Source of the DNA: Idiomarina aquatica
GTDB lineage: Bacteria > Pseudomonadota > Gammaproteobacteria > Enterobacterales > Alteromonadaceae
Assembly: GCF_003987185.1 (NCBI RefSeq)
Contig: NZ_PIPS01000004.1
Span: 237,594 to 301,593, forward strand
DNA: 64,000 nt
Reading direction: 5' to 3'
The position numbers and the translations under genes are program-made. Under the pieces are notes generated by a model. The model made no database searches. It was not told the origin of the DNA and was given only the letters and a program-made list of their open reading frames with translations. Positions 7,514 through 16,144 of the stretch are shown piece after piece; the first letter of the stretch is position 1; every line of letters begins with the position of its first letter.

Positions 7514-9289
7514 ATGCTGGATCAGTGGCTCATCGGCGGTATTTTGATCGCTATGTTAATTTTATTGGTGCTGGATAAGTGGCGTTACGATCTGGTCGCT
7601 ATGATGGCGCTATTAACGGCTGCTGTGCTCGGTCTGGTTCCCACCAGTGAGGTATTCAGTGGCTTTGGTAACGCGGCCGTTATTACCGTGGCCGCCGTCT
7701 TAATCATCAGTCAGGCGTTGTGGCGCTCCGGCGTCGTCGACGCGCTTGCCGGCTGGATGAAAAACATCGGTTCAAATGGGTTTCTGCAACTGGTGGCATT
7801 AACCTCTGTCACAACGGTCTGCTCGGCCTTCATCAGCAACACCGGTACCATGGCCATCATGATCCCGGTTGCCCTGCAACTTGCCCAAAACAGTGGTAAC
7901 AATCCGTCTAAATTGCTGATGCCGATGGCTTTTGGCTCGCTGCTCGGCGGTGCTATTACCATGGTTGGTACACCGCCCAACATTATTATTTCGGACATCC
8001 GCCGCGACACCGTTGGTGATGCCTTCGGTATTTTTGATTTTACCCCGGTAGGGCTCGGCATTGCAGTAGCCGGCTTGCTGTTCATGTGGCTGCTCAGTCA
8101 ATGGCTGGTGCCGGCGAAATCCGGACGCAGTAAGTCGCAATCCTTATACGATGTCAGTAGTTATTTGACCGAGCTTTACGTACCCGAAAAATCGAGTTTT
8201 ATCGGCGAAACGTTATTCGAGCTGGAAAACCGCAGCGAAGACGATTTCGTGATTGTAGCACTGCAACGCGGCGAACAACGCTGGTCAGCCCCCGCCCGTT
8301 ATTTACGGCTTAAAGCCGACGACGTACTGATTGTAGAAGCAAACGCTGAAACCATTCAGCAAGTCATTGATGGCACCGGCCTTGAGCTTAACGCCGACGA
8401 GGAAATCGATGACCGCTTTTTAAAATCCGATGACATCACGGTGCTCGAAGGGATTGTCGGCCACGATTCACGCCTTATTGGCCGCTCTGCCGGCGACATC
8501 CGCCTGCGGAGCCGGTACGGCATTAACGTACTGGGTGTCGCCCGGCAGGGACAAAAGCTCGGCACGGTATTAGCCAACATCCGCTTTAAACCCGGTGATG
8601 TCCTGTTGCTGCAGGGCGATGCAGAAACATTGAACGACGTATTCCAACGATTTGGCTGCTTTCCGCTGGCACAACGGAGCCTGCGTATCGGCTCTAGCAA
8701 AAAACTACTGCTGCCGCTGGGTATTTTTGTCAGCACCATCGTAGCTGCAGCCCTGGGGTTATTATCCGTTCCGGTTGCCTTTTCGCTTGCCGCCGGGTTA
8801 ATGGTACTGACCAATATCCTGCCCTTGCGCGAGCTTTATGACAGCATCGATTGGCCCATCATCGTGTTGTTGGGCGCAACCATACCTCTGGGGAGCGCTT
8901 TAGAGCGCAGTGGTGCCGCGGACACCATCGCCAATGCGGTATTGGTTCTCAGTGATGGTTCGCCTGAATTTATTGCCGTCGGCTTACTGCTGTTAGTCAC
9001 TCTGATCCTCTCAAATATCGTCAATAATGCCGCTGCCGCGGTGCTGATGGCACCGATTGGGATCAGTATGGCCAACAGCTTTGGTGCTAGCATCGACCCC
9101 TTCCTGATGGCCGTTGCAATAGGCGCGGCAGTGCCGTTTTTAACACCGATAGGGCATCAGTCTAATATTCTCGTCATGGGGCCGGGCGGTTACAGTTTCA
9201 GCGACTACTGGAAACTCGGTCTGCCGTTGTCACTGTTAGTGTGCGCGGTTGCACTGGTGTTAATCATGTGGGTATGGCCTCTTTACTGA
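7514..9289 (+). CDS. SLC13-family permease with two TrkA-C (RCK-C) domains
   Basis: Inner-membrane transporter of 591 residues. Two membrane halves (about residues 1-190 and 395-591) carry the SLC13/DASS hallmarks SNTGTMAIMIPVA and GGAITMVGTPPNIIIS in the first half and SNIVNNAAAAVLMAPIG and TPIGHQSNILVMGPGGY in the second. Between them are two regulatory TrkA-C domains (about 205-300 and 305-390). The family moves sulfate, dicarboxylates or other anions with Na+ or H+; this subtype is commonly annotated as a sulfate or sodium-coupled anion permease, but the substrate cannot be read from sequence. Its 3' end overlaps the convergent acyltransferase gene by 7 bases. Confidence 0.9.
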   Translation: MLDQWLIGGILIAMLILLVLDKWRYDLVAMMALLTAAVLGLVPTSEVFSGFGNAAVITVAAVLIISQALWRSGVVDALAGWMKNIGSNGFLQLVALTSVTTVCSAFISNTGTMAIMIPVALQLAQNSGNNPSKLLMPMAFGSLLGGAITMVGTPPNIIISDIRRDTVGDAFGIFDFTPVGLGIAVAGLLFMWLLSQWLVPAKSGRSKSQSLYDVSSYLTELYVPEKSSFIGETLFELENRSEDDFVIVALQRGEQRWSAPARYLRLKADDVLIVEANAETIQQVIDGTGLELNADEEIDDRFLKSDDITVLEGIVGHDSRLIGRSAGDIRLRSRYGINVLGVARQGQKLGTVLANIRFKPGDVLLLQGDAETLNDVFQRFGCFPLAQRSLRIGSSKKLLLPLGIFVSTIVAAALGLLSVPVAFSLAAGLMVLTNILPLRELYDSIDWPIIVLLGATIPLGSALERSGAADTIANAVLVLSDGSPEFIAVGLLLLVTLILSNIVNNAAAAVLMAPIGISMANSFGASIDPFLMAVAIGAAVPFLTPIGHQSNILVMGPGGYSFSDYWKLGLPLSLLVCAVALVLIMWVWPLY

Positions 9290-10419
9290 TCCGGCTGTTT
9301 ATAAGGCGTATAACCGTGTAATGTGTGTAAATGCTCACGCAAAGCACGGCGCTCTTGCAGACAGTAATCGGCAATCGCGTCGTTTAACGGCGATTCCGCG
9401 AAGCGATAAAAGCCCTCACGCAGCACCGGTTCGAAGCCTCGATGCAATTTATGCTCCCCCTGTGCGCCGGCATCAAAGTAGCGCAGACCCTGTTTGATGC
9501 AATAATCGATGCCCTGATAATAACAGGCTTCAAAATGCAGAAACTCCAGTTCCTGTCGGCAGCCCCAGTAACGGCCGTAAAGGGTATCAGAACCTTTAAA
9601 ACACAATGACGCGGCGACCAGAATGCCATCTTGATACGCCGCAAACACAACGATGTATGGTGTCAATTGCTCGCCCCAAAGCCGCAATGTAGTGGGCGTC
9701 AGGTAACCTCCGTGACCCGACCGTTTTAGGTAGGTGCGTTGGTAAAACACACTCAACTGTTGCCAAAATTCCGCATCCAGTTCCTCACCGTGCAATGTAC
9801 GCAGTTCTATATTCTGCTCAGTGACCTGGCGGCGCTCTTTACGGATCGATTTCCGTTTGCGCGACACCAGCGTTGCCAGAAAGTCATCGAAACAGCGGTA
9901 ACTTCGATTCTGCCACAAAAACTGAATATCAAACCGTTGCCACCAGCCCTGTGCTTCCAGCACGGCACTGAAATCCGACTCAACGTATAAACATTGTATG
10001 TTGCTGACATCGTGCGCTTTGGCTAACGCCGCTTCGATACGCATCAGCACCTCGCCAGTATTGATGCCCTTGGCAACTGCCAATCGCGGCCCCTGACACG
10101 GCGTAAACGGAATCGCATTGATGAGCTTGGGATAGTAGCGTAAGCCGTAACGCTCAAACGCTTCAGCAAACGCCCAGTCAAACAGATACTCACCGTAAGA
10201 ATGGGTCTTTTTAAACCAGGGCATTATTGCGATCAGCCGATTCGAGTCATCATAGACCACGGCGTATTGCGGCAACCAGCCTCGCTGTTGACCAATACTT
10301 CCGCCCTGTTCCAGCGCCAGAAAAAATCCATAGCGCATAAACGGATAACAACGACCGACCAAATTATCCCAGTCGCTCTGAGCAATTGCAGTAACACTGG
10401 ATAGCAGAGTAACGCGCAT
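9283..10419 (-). CDS. FemAB-like GNAT acyltransferase (DUF482 family)
   Basis: Cytosolic protein of 378 residues in the DUF482/FemAB-like branch of the GNAT superfamily. It shows the N-terminal NPFMRYGFF-type segment (here YPFMRYGFFLALE), the FTPCQGPRL motif, an RKRKSIRKERR stretch, and the C-terminal FDAGAQGEHKLHRGFEP motif typical of the family. Related Fem proteins add amino acids to peptidoglycan, but bacterial DUF482 proteins are uncharacterised. It follows rlmA by 12 bases on the same strand and is probably cotranscribed with it. It overlaps the end of the SLC13 gene convergently. Confidence 0.85.
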   Translation of the reverse strand: MRVTLLSSVTAIAQSDWDNLVGRCYPFMRYGFFLALEQGGSIGQQRGWLPQYAVVYDDSNRLIAIMPWFKKTHSYGEYLFDWAFAEAFERYGLRYYPKLINAIPFTPCQGPRLAVAKGINTGEVLMRIEAALAKAHDVSNIQCLYVESDFSAVLEAQGWWQRFDIQFLWQNRSYRCFDDFLATLVSRKRKSIRKERRQVTEQNIELRTLHGEELDAEFWQQLSVFYQRTYLKRSGHGGYLTPTTLRLWGEQLTPYIVVFAAYQDGILVAASLCFKGSDTLYGRYWGCRQELEFLHFEACYYQGIDYCIKQGLRYFDAGAQGEHKLHRGFEPVLREGFYRFAESPLNDAIADYCLQERRALREHLHTLHGYTPYKQPDQ

Positions 10420-10431
10420 CGCAAGGCGGCC

Positions 10432-11262
10432 TCAGTTGGCGGTAAATATTCTGACCCAGATATCGGCCGTCAGCGACAACTTATCAAGTTGACCGGCGCG
10501 TTCACGACCTTCTTTACTACTACGGTAGAGGTGCGGGGTCATGATCAACAAATCCTGGATACTGTCGTTATCCGTCAATTCTACGGTGAATGTCAGCCGT
10601 TGCTCCGAGCTAAGTGCCCACTCAGCAGAACTAACGGGCAAATCGTCTGCCTTAGTCTTAACTTCTGGATAAATGATCCGCTTTAACTCGATGAGATGGT
10701 GCGGTGCAGGATCCACCATCAATAGACGCCCCCCGGGCTTCAACACCCGCTTAAACTCCGCACTGACCGGAAACCCAAATACGCACAACAGGGTATCGAC
10801 GCTATGATCAGCCAATGGAATCGAATTATTTGACGCCACCAGCCAGCTAATACGCTTGTCCTGCTTTGCCGCTGCCTGCACGGCCCACTTGGAAATATCC
10901 AGTGCCGCAACCGTTACATCCGTCGACACCTGCTCAGCACCATCAATAATATGGCGTAAGTAATACCCTTCGCCACAGCCAGCATCCAGCAAGCTCTGCT
11001 CGCCAGTTTCTAGCACGGCATCTGCTATCACCTGCGCCAGCGGTTGATAAGTCCCCCGCGCCAGAAAACGCTGGCGCGCCTGCACCATCGCTTTGCTGTC
11101 TCCGGGGTCTTTCGACCGTTTGTTCTGTACCGGCAGTAAATTAACGTAGCCCTGCTTTGCCACATCGAAACTGTGACCGTCGGGACAGCGCCAACTGCGT
11201 TCATGTAAGCTCAGCGCGGTACCGTCGAGCGGACAGATAAGGGTTGTCAGAGCTTGCGTCAC
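10432..11262 (-). CDS. rlmA: 23S rRNA (guanine-N1)-methyltransferase RlmA
   Basis: S-adenosylmethionine-dependent methyltransferase that modifies G745 of 23S rRNA in E. coli. The N-terminal zinc region reads CPLDG...CPDGH, the conserved AKQGYVNLLPVQNKRSKDPGD stretch follows, and the Rossmann motif is LLDAGCGEGYY. Of the four zinc ligands in E. coli RlmA (two Cys-pair residues, a third Cys and a His), the second Cys is replaced by Asp13 here; the others are Cys10, Cys26 and His30. The start is GTG with AGGAG at six bases. The length of 276 residues is normal. Probably cotranscribed with the acyltransferase gene downstream. Confidence 0.92.
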   Translation of the reverse strand: MTQALTTLICPLDGTALSLHERSWRCPDGHSFDVAKQGYVNLLPVQNKRSKDPGDSKAMVQARQRFLARGTYQPLAQVIADAVLETGEQSLLDAGCGEGYYLRHIIDGAEQVSTDVTVAALDISKWAVQAAAKQDKRISWLVASNNSIPLADHSVDTLLCVFGFPVSAEFKRVLKPGGRLLMVDPAPHHLIELKRIIYPEVKTKADDLPVSSAEWALSSEQRLTFTVELTDNDSIQDLLIMTPHLYRSSKEGRERAGQLDKLSLTADIWVRIFTAN

Positions 11263-11325
11263 GTTGTGCTCCTGGTATCAATGTATCATACCATTCTAAA
11301 GAGTTTTATGATGAATTTCAGACAC

Positions 11326-11349
11326 AAAAAAAGCAGCCCGTGGGCTGCT
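11326..11349 (-). terminator. Rho-independent terminator of the cold-shock gene
   Basis: An 8-bp perfect stem AGCAGCCC / GGGCTGCT with a 2-base loop is followed on the minus strand by a run of seven T. It lies 40 bases beyond the stop of the cold-shock gene and separates it from rlmA. Confidence 0.9.
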
Positions 11350-11389
11350 CTTCATAATTTTTGCTTACTTAAAAGCTAGTCCAGACGCA

Positions 11390-11599
11390 TTACAGCGCTT
11401 GGATGTTCTCAGCTTGAGGACCTTTAGGACCCTGGGTTACTGAGAAAGAAACGCGTTGGCCTTCGGTCAGCGTTTTAAAACCATCGCTAACGATAGCGCT
11501 AAAGTGAGCAAATACGTCTGCGCCACCTTGCTGCTCGATGAAACCAAAACCTTTTGCTTCGTTAAACCACTTAACAACACCGTTTACTGAATTAGACAT
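11390..11599 (-). CDS. CspA-family cold-shock protein
   Basis: Single cold-shock domain of 69 residues that binds single-stranded RNA and DNA and acts as an RNA chaperone. RNP1 is KGFGFIEQ and RNP2 is DVFAHFSAI. Two ATG codons are available: the upstream one (11605) is too close to AGGA, while the one at 11599 has AGGA at seven bases and gives the usual [13 protein letters not shown] start. It is monocistronic, with its own promoter, a leader of about 165 bases and a strong terminator. The long leader resembles that of cold-inducible csp genes. Confidence 0.95.
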   Translation of the reverse strand: MSNSVNGVVKWFNEAKGFGFIEQQGGADVFAHFSAIVSDGFKTLTEGQRVSFSVTQGPKGPQAENIQAL

Positions 11600-11799
11600 A
11601 ATCATATCCTGAAAATTTTAAAATATATAAGTACCGGACCGAGACAATCTCGACGCCGATGATCGTGCGGGGTAAAAAATGTGAAACTTAAAACTACAGG
11701 ACGAGACGATTACTTCTAATAATGCAACGTAGAGGAGTGTTTAACTAACTGTTTCTTATCCAACGCCGCCCACTTTACGCGCTTTAAATATAAAGTCAA
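11600..11799 (-). promoter_or_regulatory. Promoter and long 5' leader of the cold-shock gene
   Basis: On the minus strand a -35 TTGACT (11794-11799) and a -10 TAAAGT (11772-11777) are separated by 16 bases. They predict transcription start near 11765 and a 5' untranslated region of about 165 bases, close to the 159-base leader of E. coli cspA, which folds into a temperature-responsive structure. No E. coli-type cold box was recognised. The rest of the 230-base gap up to 11831 is A+T-rich with nothing else identified. Confidence 0.6.
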
Positions 11800-11831
11800 A
11801 TAATATTATCAATTAATTTTATAAAAGTGGT

Positions 11832-12731
11832 TTATGCTGGCTTGAACACCTGTGCCAGCATGCAGCGAATGGAGCCACCGCCTAATTCTATGGTGGGGAC
11901 TGGCATTGGCACCAACTTAACCCACTGCGCTAAATGGATTTTTTGTTCATTGGTCAGCGCTTCGACAGCCGTGGTTGATAATGCTAACAACTTGCCGTTT
12001 TTGGCATCTAATTCCAACGTATTACCAGCAAACTGCGCGATCTGTGTTTCACTCAGCTCAATCAACGCTTTACCGCTGTGCTGAATCGCAGTAATAACGC
12101 GTTGCCGTGCTTTTTCCTCAATCATATCAAGTGCTACCATGACAAATTCGGTACCCACCGCCATGATAACATTGGTGTGGTAAACCGGCGTGCCGGCGCT
12201 GTTACTTGCATCAAAAACCACGGGCTGGTAACCCAGACGTTCGCACAGCGAATTCAACGCTGCTTCGTGCATTCGTTTAGAACGCGCCGCATAAGCCAAT
12301 TTAGCCTGATGGTCGAAGACAATCGCCCCCGTTCCCTCTAAAAACTGTTCTTTTTGCTCTAAACCGGAGAGATCTAGCGTAGTTGAGTACTTATAGCGGC
12401 TTTGCAGAAACTCAATGATGTCGGCGCGGCGCTCTTTACGGCGGTTATTACTAAACATCGGATACAGCACCAATTCACCAGACGCATGAGTACTAAACCA
12501 ATTATTAGGGAATACCGAATCCGGTGTGTAAGTAGTTTCATCCTCAAACAGATGAACCGTGATGCCTTGCTCCCGCAGCGTATTGGCCACATCAGTCACT
12601 TCGTCATAGGCTTTTTGCGCCACATCATTTGCCTGCGACACCGACTGAAAGGTGTTATCAGCTAATGTTTCCGGGTTCGACCTAAAGTGGTGCGGACGCA
12701 CCATAACAACGGTATCGGACGACTGCTTCAT
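11832..12731 (-). CDS. ctlX: CtlX-like citrulline/arginine-modifying hydrolase (amidinotransferase fold)
   Basis: Protein of 299 residues in the arginine deiminase/amidinotransferase superfamily. Family motifs are DSVFPNNWFSTH (substrate-binding Asp/Asn), FLEGTGAIVFDH, YHTNVIMAVG with the catalytic His, and the terminal GGGSIRCMLAQVF with the nucleophilic Cys. The pattern matches proteins annotated as citrulline-utilising hydrolase CtlX, first studied in Francisella. Activity on citrulline rather than arginine or another guanidino compound is inferred by family only. It is 98 bases downstream of the deaminase gene on the same strand and may have its own promoter in that gap. Confidence 0.82.
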   Translation of the reverse strand: MKQSSDTVVMVRPHHFRSNPETLADNTFQSVSQANDVAQKAYDEVTDVANTLREQGITVHLFEDETTYTPDSVFPNNWFSTHASGELVLYPMFSNNRRKERRADIIEFLQSRYKYSTTLDLSGLEQKEQFLEGTGAIVFDHQAKLAYAARSKRMHEAALNSLCERLGYQPVVFDASNSAGTPVYHTNVIMAVGTEFVMVALDMIEEKARQRVITAIQHSGKALIELSETQIAQFAGNTLELDAKNGKLLALSTTAVEALTNEQKIHLAQWVKLVPMPVPTIELGGGSIRCMLAQVFKPA

Positions 12732-12829
12732 AAGATTTTCGGGCTAATAAATTTGCGCGCAGTTATAGCAATTTGATGACTCGCCCGCAACGGGCAAAGT
12801 TCAGTGAACGAACCAAGATCGGCTTACCG

Positions 12830-13303
12830 CTAACTTTTCTCGGCTGCTACATAAGCTTTGTGCAGTTGATACATTCGGGGCAGTAAGTTATCGACTGGGC
12901 CCTCGACTTCAACTTCCGGTGCGATATCCTTAATCGGAAGCTGACTCACACGAGACTCTCCTAAACCAAATTCCTTATGCCACTGGGTCAGCTGTTCAGT
13001 CGAATGAATATAAATTACTTTACCTAGCTCAGCCCAACCATGGGCAGCAGAGCACATAGGGCAGTGCTCACCAGAAGTATACATGATGGTATTTCGGCGC
13101 TGCTCTCGTGTCAGATTTTTAGCCGCCCAACGCGCCAGCTCAATCTCGGGATGGTAGGTTCTATCCACACTATTCACACGATTCCGGTCTTCTTTTAACA
13201 CGTTACCGTTTTCATCGACCAACACCGAACCAAACGGCGCATCACCTGCTTTAAGTGCCTCTTCCGCCAGCGCAACGCAACGTAGAAGATGTGGATTAAT
13301 CAT
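12830..13303 (-). CDS. Nucleoside/guanine deaminase-like enzyme
   Basis: Zinc-dependent deaminase of the CMP/dCMP deaminase fold, 157 residues. Ligands are His51-Pro-Glu53 (HPE instead of the usual HAE) and Cys81-x2-Cys84 in GEHCPMCSAAHGWA. The PMCSAA-H-W pattern resembles guanine-deaminase-like and related purine-type members more than tRNA adenosine deaminase TadA; the substrate is not established. AGGAGG lies seven bases before the ATG. It follows the ZIP transporter gene by 15 bases and is in the dgt-ZIP-deaminase run, so a role in nucleobase salvage is plausible. Confidence 0.78.
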   Translation of the reverse strand: MINPHLLRCVALAEEALKAGDAPFGSVLVDENGNVLKEDRNRVNSVDRTYHPEIELARWAAKNLTREQRRNTIMYTSGEHCPMCSAAHGWAELGKVIYIHSTEQLTQWHKEFGLGESRVSQLPIKDIAPEVEVEGPVDNLLPRMYQLHKAYVAAEKS

Positions 13304-13318
13304 CGCTTTACCTCCTGC

Positions 13319-14026
13319 TTATCCCAATAACTGCTTACTCAGCATCCCCACAATAAAGCCTAAAACGGCTCCTAGCGAAGGTGTCCAATGACGCCGCATC
13401 CGCGCTTGTGGTGCTATATCCTGAAATACCAAATAGAGAATACCGCCCGCAGCAAAACTCATGATGGTTGCGGTAACCTCCGGCGCGTCGCGTAACCAAA
13501 TATAGCCAAGCAAAGCAGCCAACGGACCAAATAATGACACACCGAATAAACCAACCAACGCTGTTTTTGCTTTTAACTGAGCAAAGCGTAACTCGCGATA
13601 GGCGTTGAAGCCCTCCGGCAAGTTCTGAGCTGCAATAAACACCGCCAGCAAAATGGCAGTATTGGGACTTGCAGCGAATAGTGCTCCCAACGATATCGCC
13701 TCGGGTAAAAAGTCCAGCAACATTGCCATAAATTGGGCGACATGCCCTCCATGTTTAGCAAGATACGCATCAACAATCGCAAAACTCACCCCGCCTAATG
13801 CGAACATCAATGCGAGCTGCCACTCGTTTAGCTCTTTCATGCCCTCCGGCACCAACGCAAACGCCACAGCGGCCATCAAAATACCGCCACCAAAGGCAGT
13901 AATACCATGTACGAGTTCGCGCTTACCGGTAGTATTCGCAGAACCTTCAATATGAGCAATTACACCGCCAAGTAACGCCATCAAACCAGCGCCCCAAGCC
14001 AAAAGCAGCATCCAATAAATGGTCAT
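13319..14026 (-). CDS. ZIP-family divalent metal transporter
   Basis: Inner-membrane protein of 235 residues with about eight hydrophobic segments. ZIP signatures are present in helices IV and V: LLDFLPEAISLGALFA and AAQNLPEGFNAYREL (the metal-binding N-x-x-P-E-G). The transporter is expected to import zinc, iron or a similar divalent ion down its gradient. It starts six bases after the dGTPase stop (GGAG upstream) and is followed by a zinc-dependent deaminase, so it is in the middle of an operon of a metal-dependent hydrolase, a transporter and a zinc enzyme. Metal preference cannot be read from sequence. Confidence 0.87.
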   Translation of the reverse strand: MTIYWMLLLAWGAGLMALLGGVIAHIEGSANTTGKRELVHGITAFGGGILMAAVAFALVPEGMKELNEWQLALMFALGGVSFAIVDAYLAKHGGHVAQFMAMLLDFLPEAISLGALFAASPNTAILLAVFIAAQNLPEGFNAYRELRFAQLKAKTALVGLFGVSLFGPLAALLGYIWLRDAPEVTATIMSFAAGGILYLVFQDIAPQARMRRHWTPSLGAVLGFIVGMLSKQLLG

Positions 14027-14031
14027 TGCCG

Positions 14032-15303
14032 TTATGCTCCAGTACCAAATAATTGGTTGAATTGCTTACGAGCGTAGTGGTCTGTCATGCCCGATATGTA
14101 GTCACAGATAACGCGTTTTGGATTCGTTGCTTGCTGGTACTTTTGCAATGTTGATGGTTGCAGTAACTGCTCGGGCGCATCACTCAATGCTTCAAACAGC
14201 GCCATAATGATGCGTTGGCCTTTAAACTCCATAGCTTTTACATCAGCACTGCGAATCACATGCTTGAAAACAAACCGCTTCAATAACTCGAGCGTATGTT
14301 CAACGTCGGCAGGCAACGTTGCCTGTAAATCCAGTTGTGGGTGCTCAAACTGTTGCTGTCGTTCGACAACTATCTGCGGCACTAAATAGCCAATGAGCTT
14401 ACTAATGGCATGTTTGCGATCGCGGCTGTCCGGCGAGAACAGTTTGTCGTTATAAAACTTCCCATCGGTTATCAGGGGACTGTCTTCATGCGCTTGTTGC
14501 AATACATCTTCGCGCCATTGTCGCTCGGTAACTAATCCCAGCGCCAACGCGTCTTCTAAATCATGCACACCGTAAGAAATATCGTCTGCCAGCTCCATGA
14601 TCGACGTGTCGAAAGCTTTAAACTGTGCGCGCCGCTTGCCGGATTGATCATCAATTGCCCGAAATGTGTCGCGATCCTGAGGCGAAAACTCGGATAAAAT
14701 CCAGTTTATGACGTCTTCTTCGTCATCATGAATCGACTTAGGCGGTTTAAACGCCGGCAACGGGGCATCATGGCCTAACTCGGTCGACTGCACCTCGCTG
14801 TGCATCACCGGATACTTGAGCACACCCAACAGCGTGCGCCGGGTCACATCCAGCCCATGCTTATCCGAGTACTCGCCCAACTTACTTAAAATGCGCAGCG
14901 TCTGCCCATTACCCTCAAAACCACCATAACCAAACATGTGATAGTTCAGTGCCACCTCGCCGCCATGCCCAAACGGCGGATGCCCTAAGTCGTGCGCCAA
15001 ACATGTCGCTTCAATTTGGAAAAATGAGGGTATCTGCTGCGAAACGGTCAAGTTATTTGCGTACTTTTGCTTTAAATGCTCACAAATTCCAGAACCGATT
15101 TGCGCCACTTCCATCGAGTGCGTTAACCGCGTGCGATAAAAATCGTTATCGCCGACACCCAGTACCTGAGTTTTCGACTGCAGCCGGCGAAACGCCGATG
15201 AATGGATGATCCGGGCACGGTCACGCTGTGCATCACTGTCGGGTGTGGCGGCATTAAACGGTGTGGTCTTTCCTGAACGGCGTTGGTGCATCGTTTTATT
15301 CAT
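14032..15303 (-). CDS. dgt: dGTPase-like dNTP triphosphohydrolase (HD domain)
   Basis: HD-domain phosphohydrolase of 423 residues of the type-2 Dgt-like group. The RDRARIIHSSAFRRLQSKTQV motif, the metal-binding THSMEV and LAHDLGHPPFGHGGE (His-Asp), and a late DISYGVHDLEDAL segment are all present. Such enzymes cleave dNTPs to deoxynucleosides and triphosphate; some homologues, for example a Shewanella dGTPase, protect against phages by depleting dNTPs. A TTG lies 12 codons upstream, but the ATG at 15303 gives the usual M-x4-x-QRRSG start. It heads the run dgt-ZIP-deaminase and is divergent from two small unknown genes. Confidence 0.88.
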   Translation of the reverse strand: MNKTMHQRRSGKTTPFNAATPDSDAQRDRARIIHSSAFRRLQSKTQVLGVGDNDFYRTRLTHSMEVAQIGSGICEHLKQKYANNLTVSQQIPSFFQIEATCLAHDLGHPPFGHGGEVALNYHMFGYGGFEGNGQTLRILSKLGEYSDKHGLDVTRRTLLGVLKYPVMHSEVQSTELGHDAPLPAFKPPKSIHDDEEDVINWILSEFSPQDRDTFRAIDDQSGKRRAQFKAFDTSIMELADDISYGVHDLEDALALGLVTERQWREDVLQQAHEDSPLITDGKFYNDKLFSPDSRDRKHAISKLIGYLVPQIVVERQQQFEHPQLDLQATLPADVEHTLELLKRFVFKHVIRSADVKAMEFKGQRIIMALFEALSDAPEQLLQPSTLQKYQQATNPKRVICDYISGMTDHYARKQFNQLFGTGA

Positions 15304-15478
15304 AGTGGCACTAGATTGAAAATAACTACCCCACAGCAAAACAAATTTTCAGCCGTTTGCCCAGTGAAAGTTCAAATGAACTGGCACATCCCTTGCTGGG
15401 TTAACTCATAGTAATCCAATACCCAATAATCTCGGCAAGTCATTGCCGTTTTTGCCGCTAAAACACTAGGAGGAGAAT

Positions 15479-15892
15479 ATGAACGTCAGCACATTACTGA
15501 ACACAGCAACGAACCAAACCAGTTCATCACAACAGACCCGTCAGGCCGAGCAGCCGCCAGCACCGGAGGCGAGAAAAGCGAAACTTGGCAATGATGACAC
15601 CTTTATCGATAAAGCCTACCGCAGTTTGGTACTTAACCGCATGGGTGTGGACACCGAACAACTTGAAGCAATAGAGCAGAAAATCGAAGAGCTGGAGAGT
15701 AAGCCTAACCTGACAAAAGACGAAAAAGACAAGCTTGAAAGCCTGATTAAAGCCCGTGATCAATTGTTTGAGGAAGCCATGCGCCGTCAAACTGAGGAAG
15801 GTAATTCAAGTCAGTCCTCCGTTAACAGCAACAGCAGTCCCACGGAAATTGCCAATAAATACAACCCTCGGGCTATCTCCCTGATGATATGA
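15479..15892 (+). CDS. Unknown small protein with central coiled coil
   Basis: Not recognised. Protein of 137 residues with no signal peptide or membrane segment. The N-terminal 35 residues are Ser/Thr/Gln/Pro-rich and probably disordered. A helical, charged core (about residues 40-105, including EQLEAIEQKIEELESK and LTKDEKDKLESLIKARD) looks like an antiparallel coiled coil. The tail is again Ser/Asn-rich. The ATG has a very strong AGGAGGAG ribosome site, so the gene is surely translated. It is divergent from dgt and is followed by a 63-codon gene, at the start of a stretch that is more A+T-rich than its flanks. Confidence 0.75.
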   Translation: MNVSTLLNTATNQTSSSQQTRQAEQPPAPEARKAKLGNDDTFIDKAYRSLVLNRMGVDTEQLEAIEQKIEELESKPNLTKDEKDKLESLIKARDQLFEEAMRRQTEEGNSSQSSVNSNSSPTEIANKYNPRAISLMI

Positions 15893-15926
15893 GTTTGTTG
15901 GCAAAAGACCTCCACGAAGCAGCCGC

Positions 15927-16118
15927 ATGAGCTTTCAGTTCGTGAAAACGCACCTCTATAAAACTCATGCTCCTGAATCACAACAAGTCGATCCCAGCGA
16001 GCCAATGGACTTTGTAAACGTTTGGGAAGAACGGGTAAAAGCTAACGAATACTTTAACGTGCCCGCCGATCAAAAAGCCCGACACCAGGGGATATTGGAC
16101 GTACTGCGGCGGGTTTAA
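15927..16118 (+). CDS. Unknown 63-residue protein
   Basis: Not recognised. A short, acidic and basic protein without membrane segments; the C-terminal part (WEERVKANEYFNVPADQKAR) looks like a genuine folded helix pair. No ribosome site precedes its ATG. Instead a 13-codon frame (15889-15930) begins at an ATGA overlap with the previous gene's stop and ends at an ATGA overlap with this start, so translation could be re-initiated in two steps. Alternatively a single-base change has broken a slightly longer gene. It is convergent with the esterase gene. Confidence 0.5.
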   Translation: MSFQFVKTHLYKTHAPESQQVDPSEPMDFVNVWEERVKANEYFNVPADQKARHQGILDVLRRV

Positions 16119-16144
16119 TCAATAGACTTTCGATTGAAGTGTTA

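Noticed and set aside
11271..11291. TGGTAT / ATACCA repeat before rlmA as an operator
   Set aside because: The arms are 6 bp and coincide with a -10-like TATGAT and the ribosome site, so chance similarity is enough to explain it.
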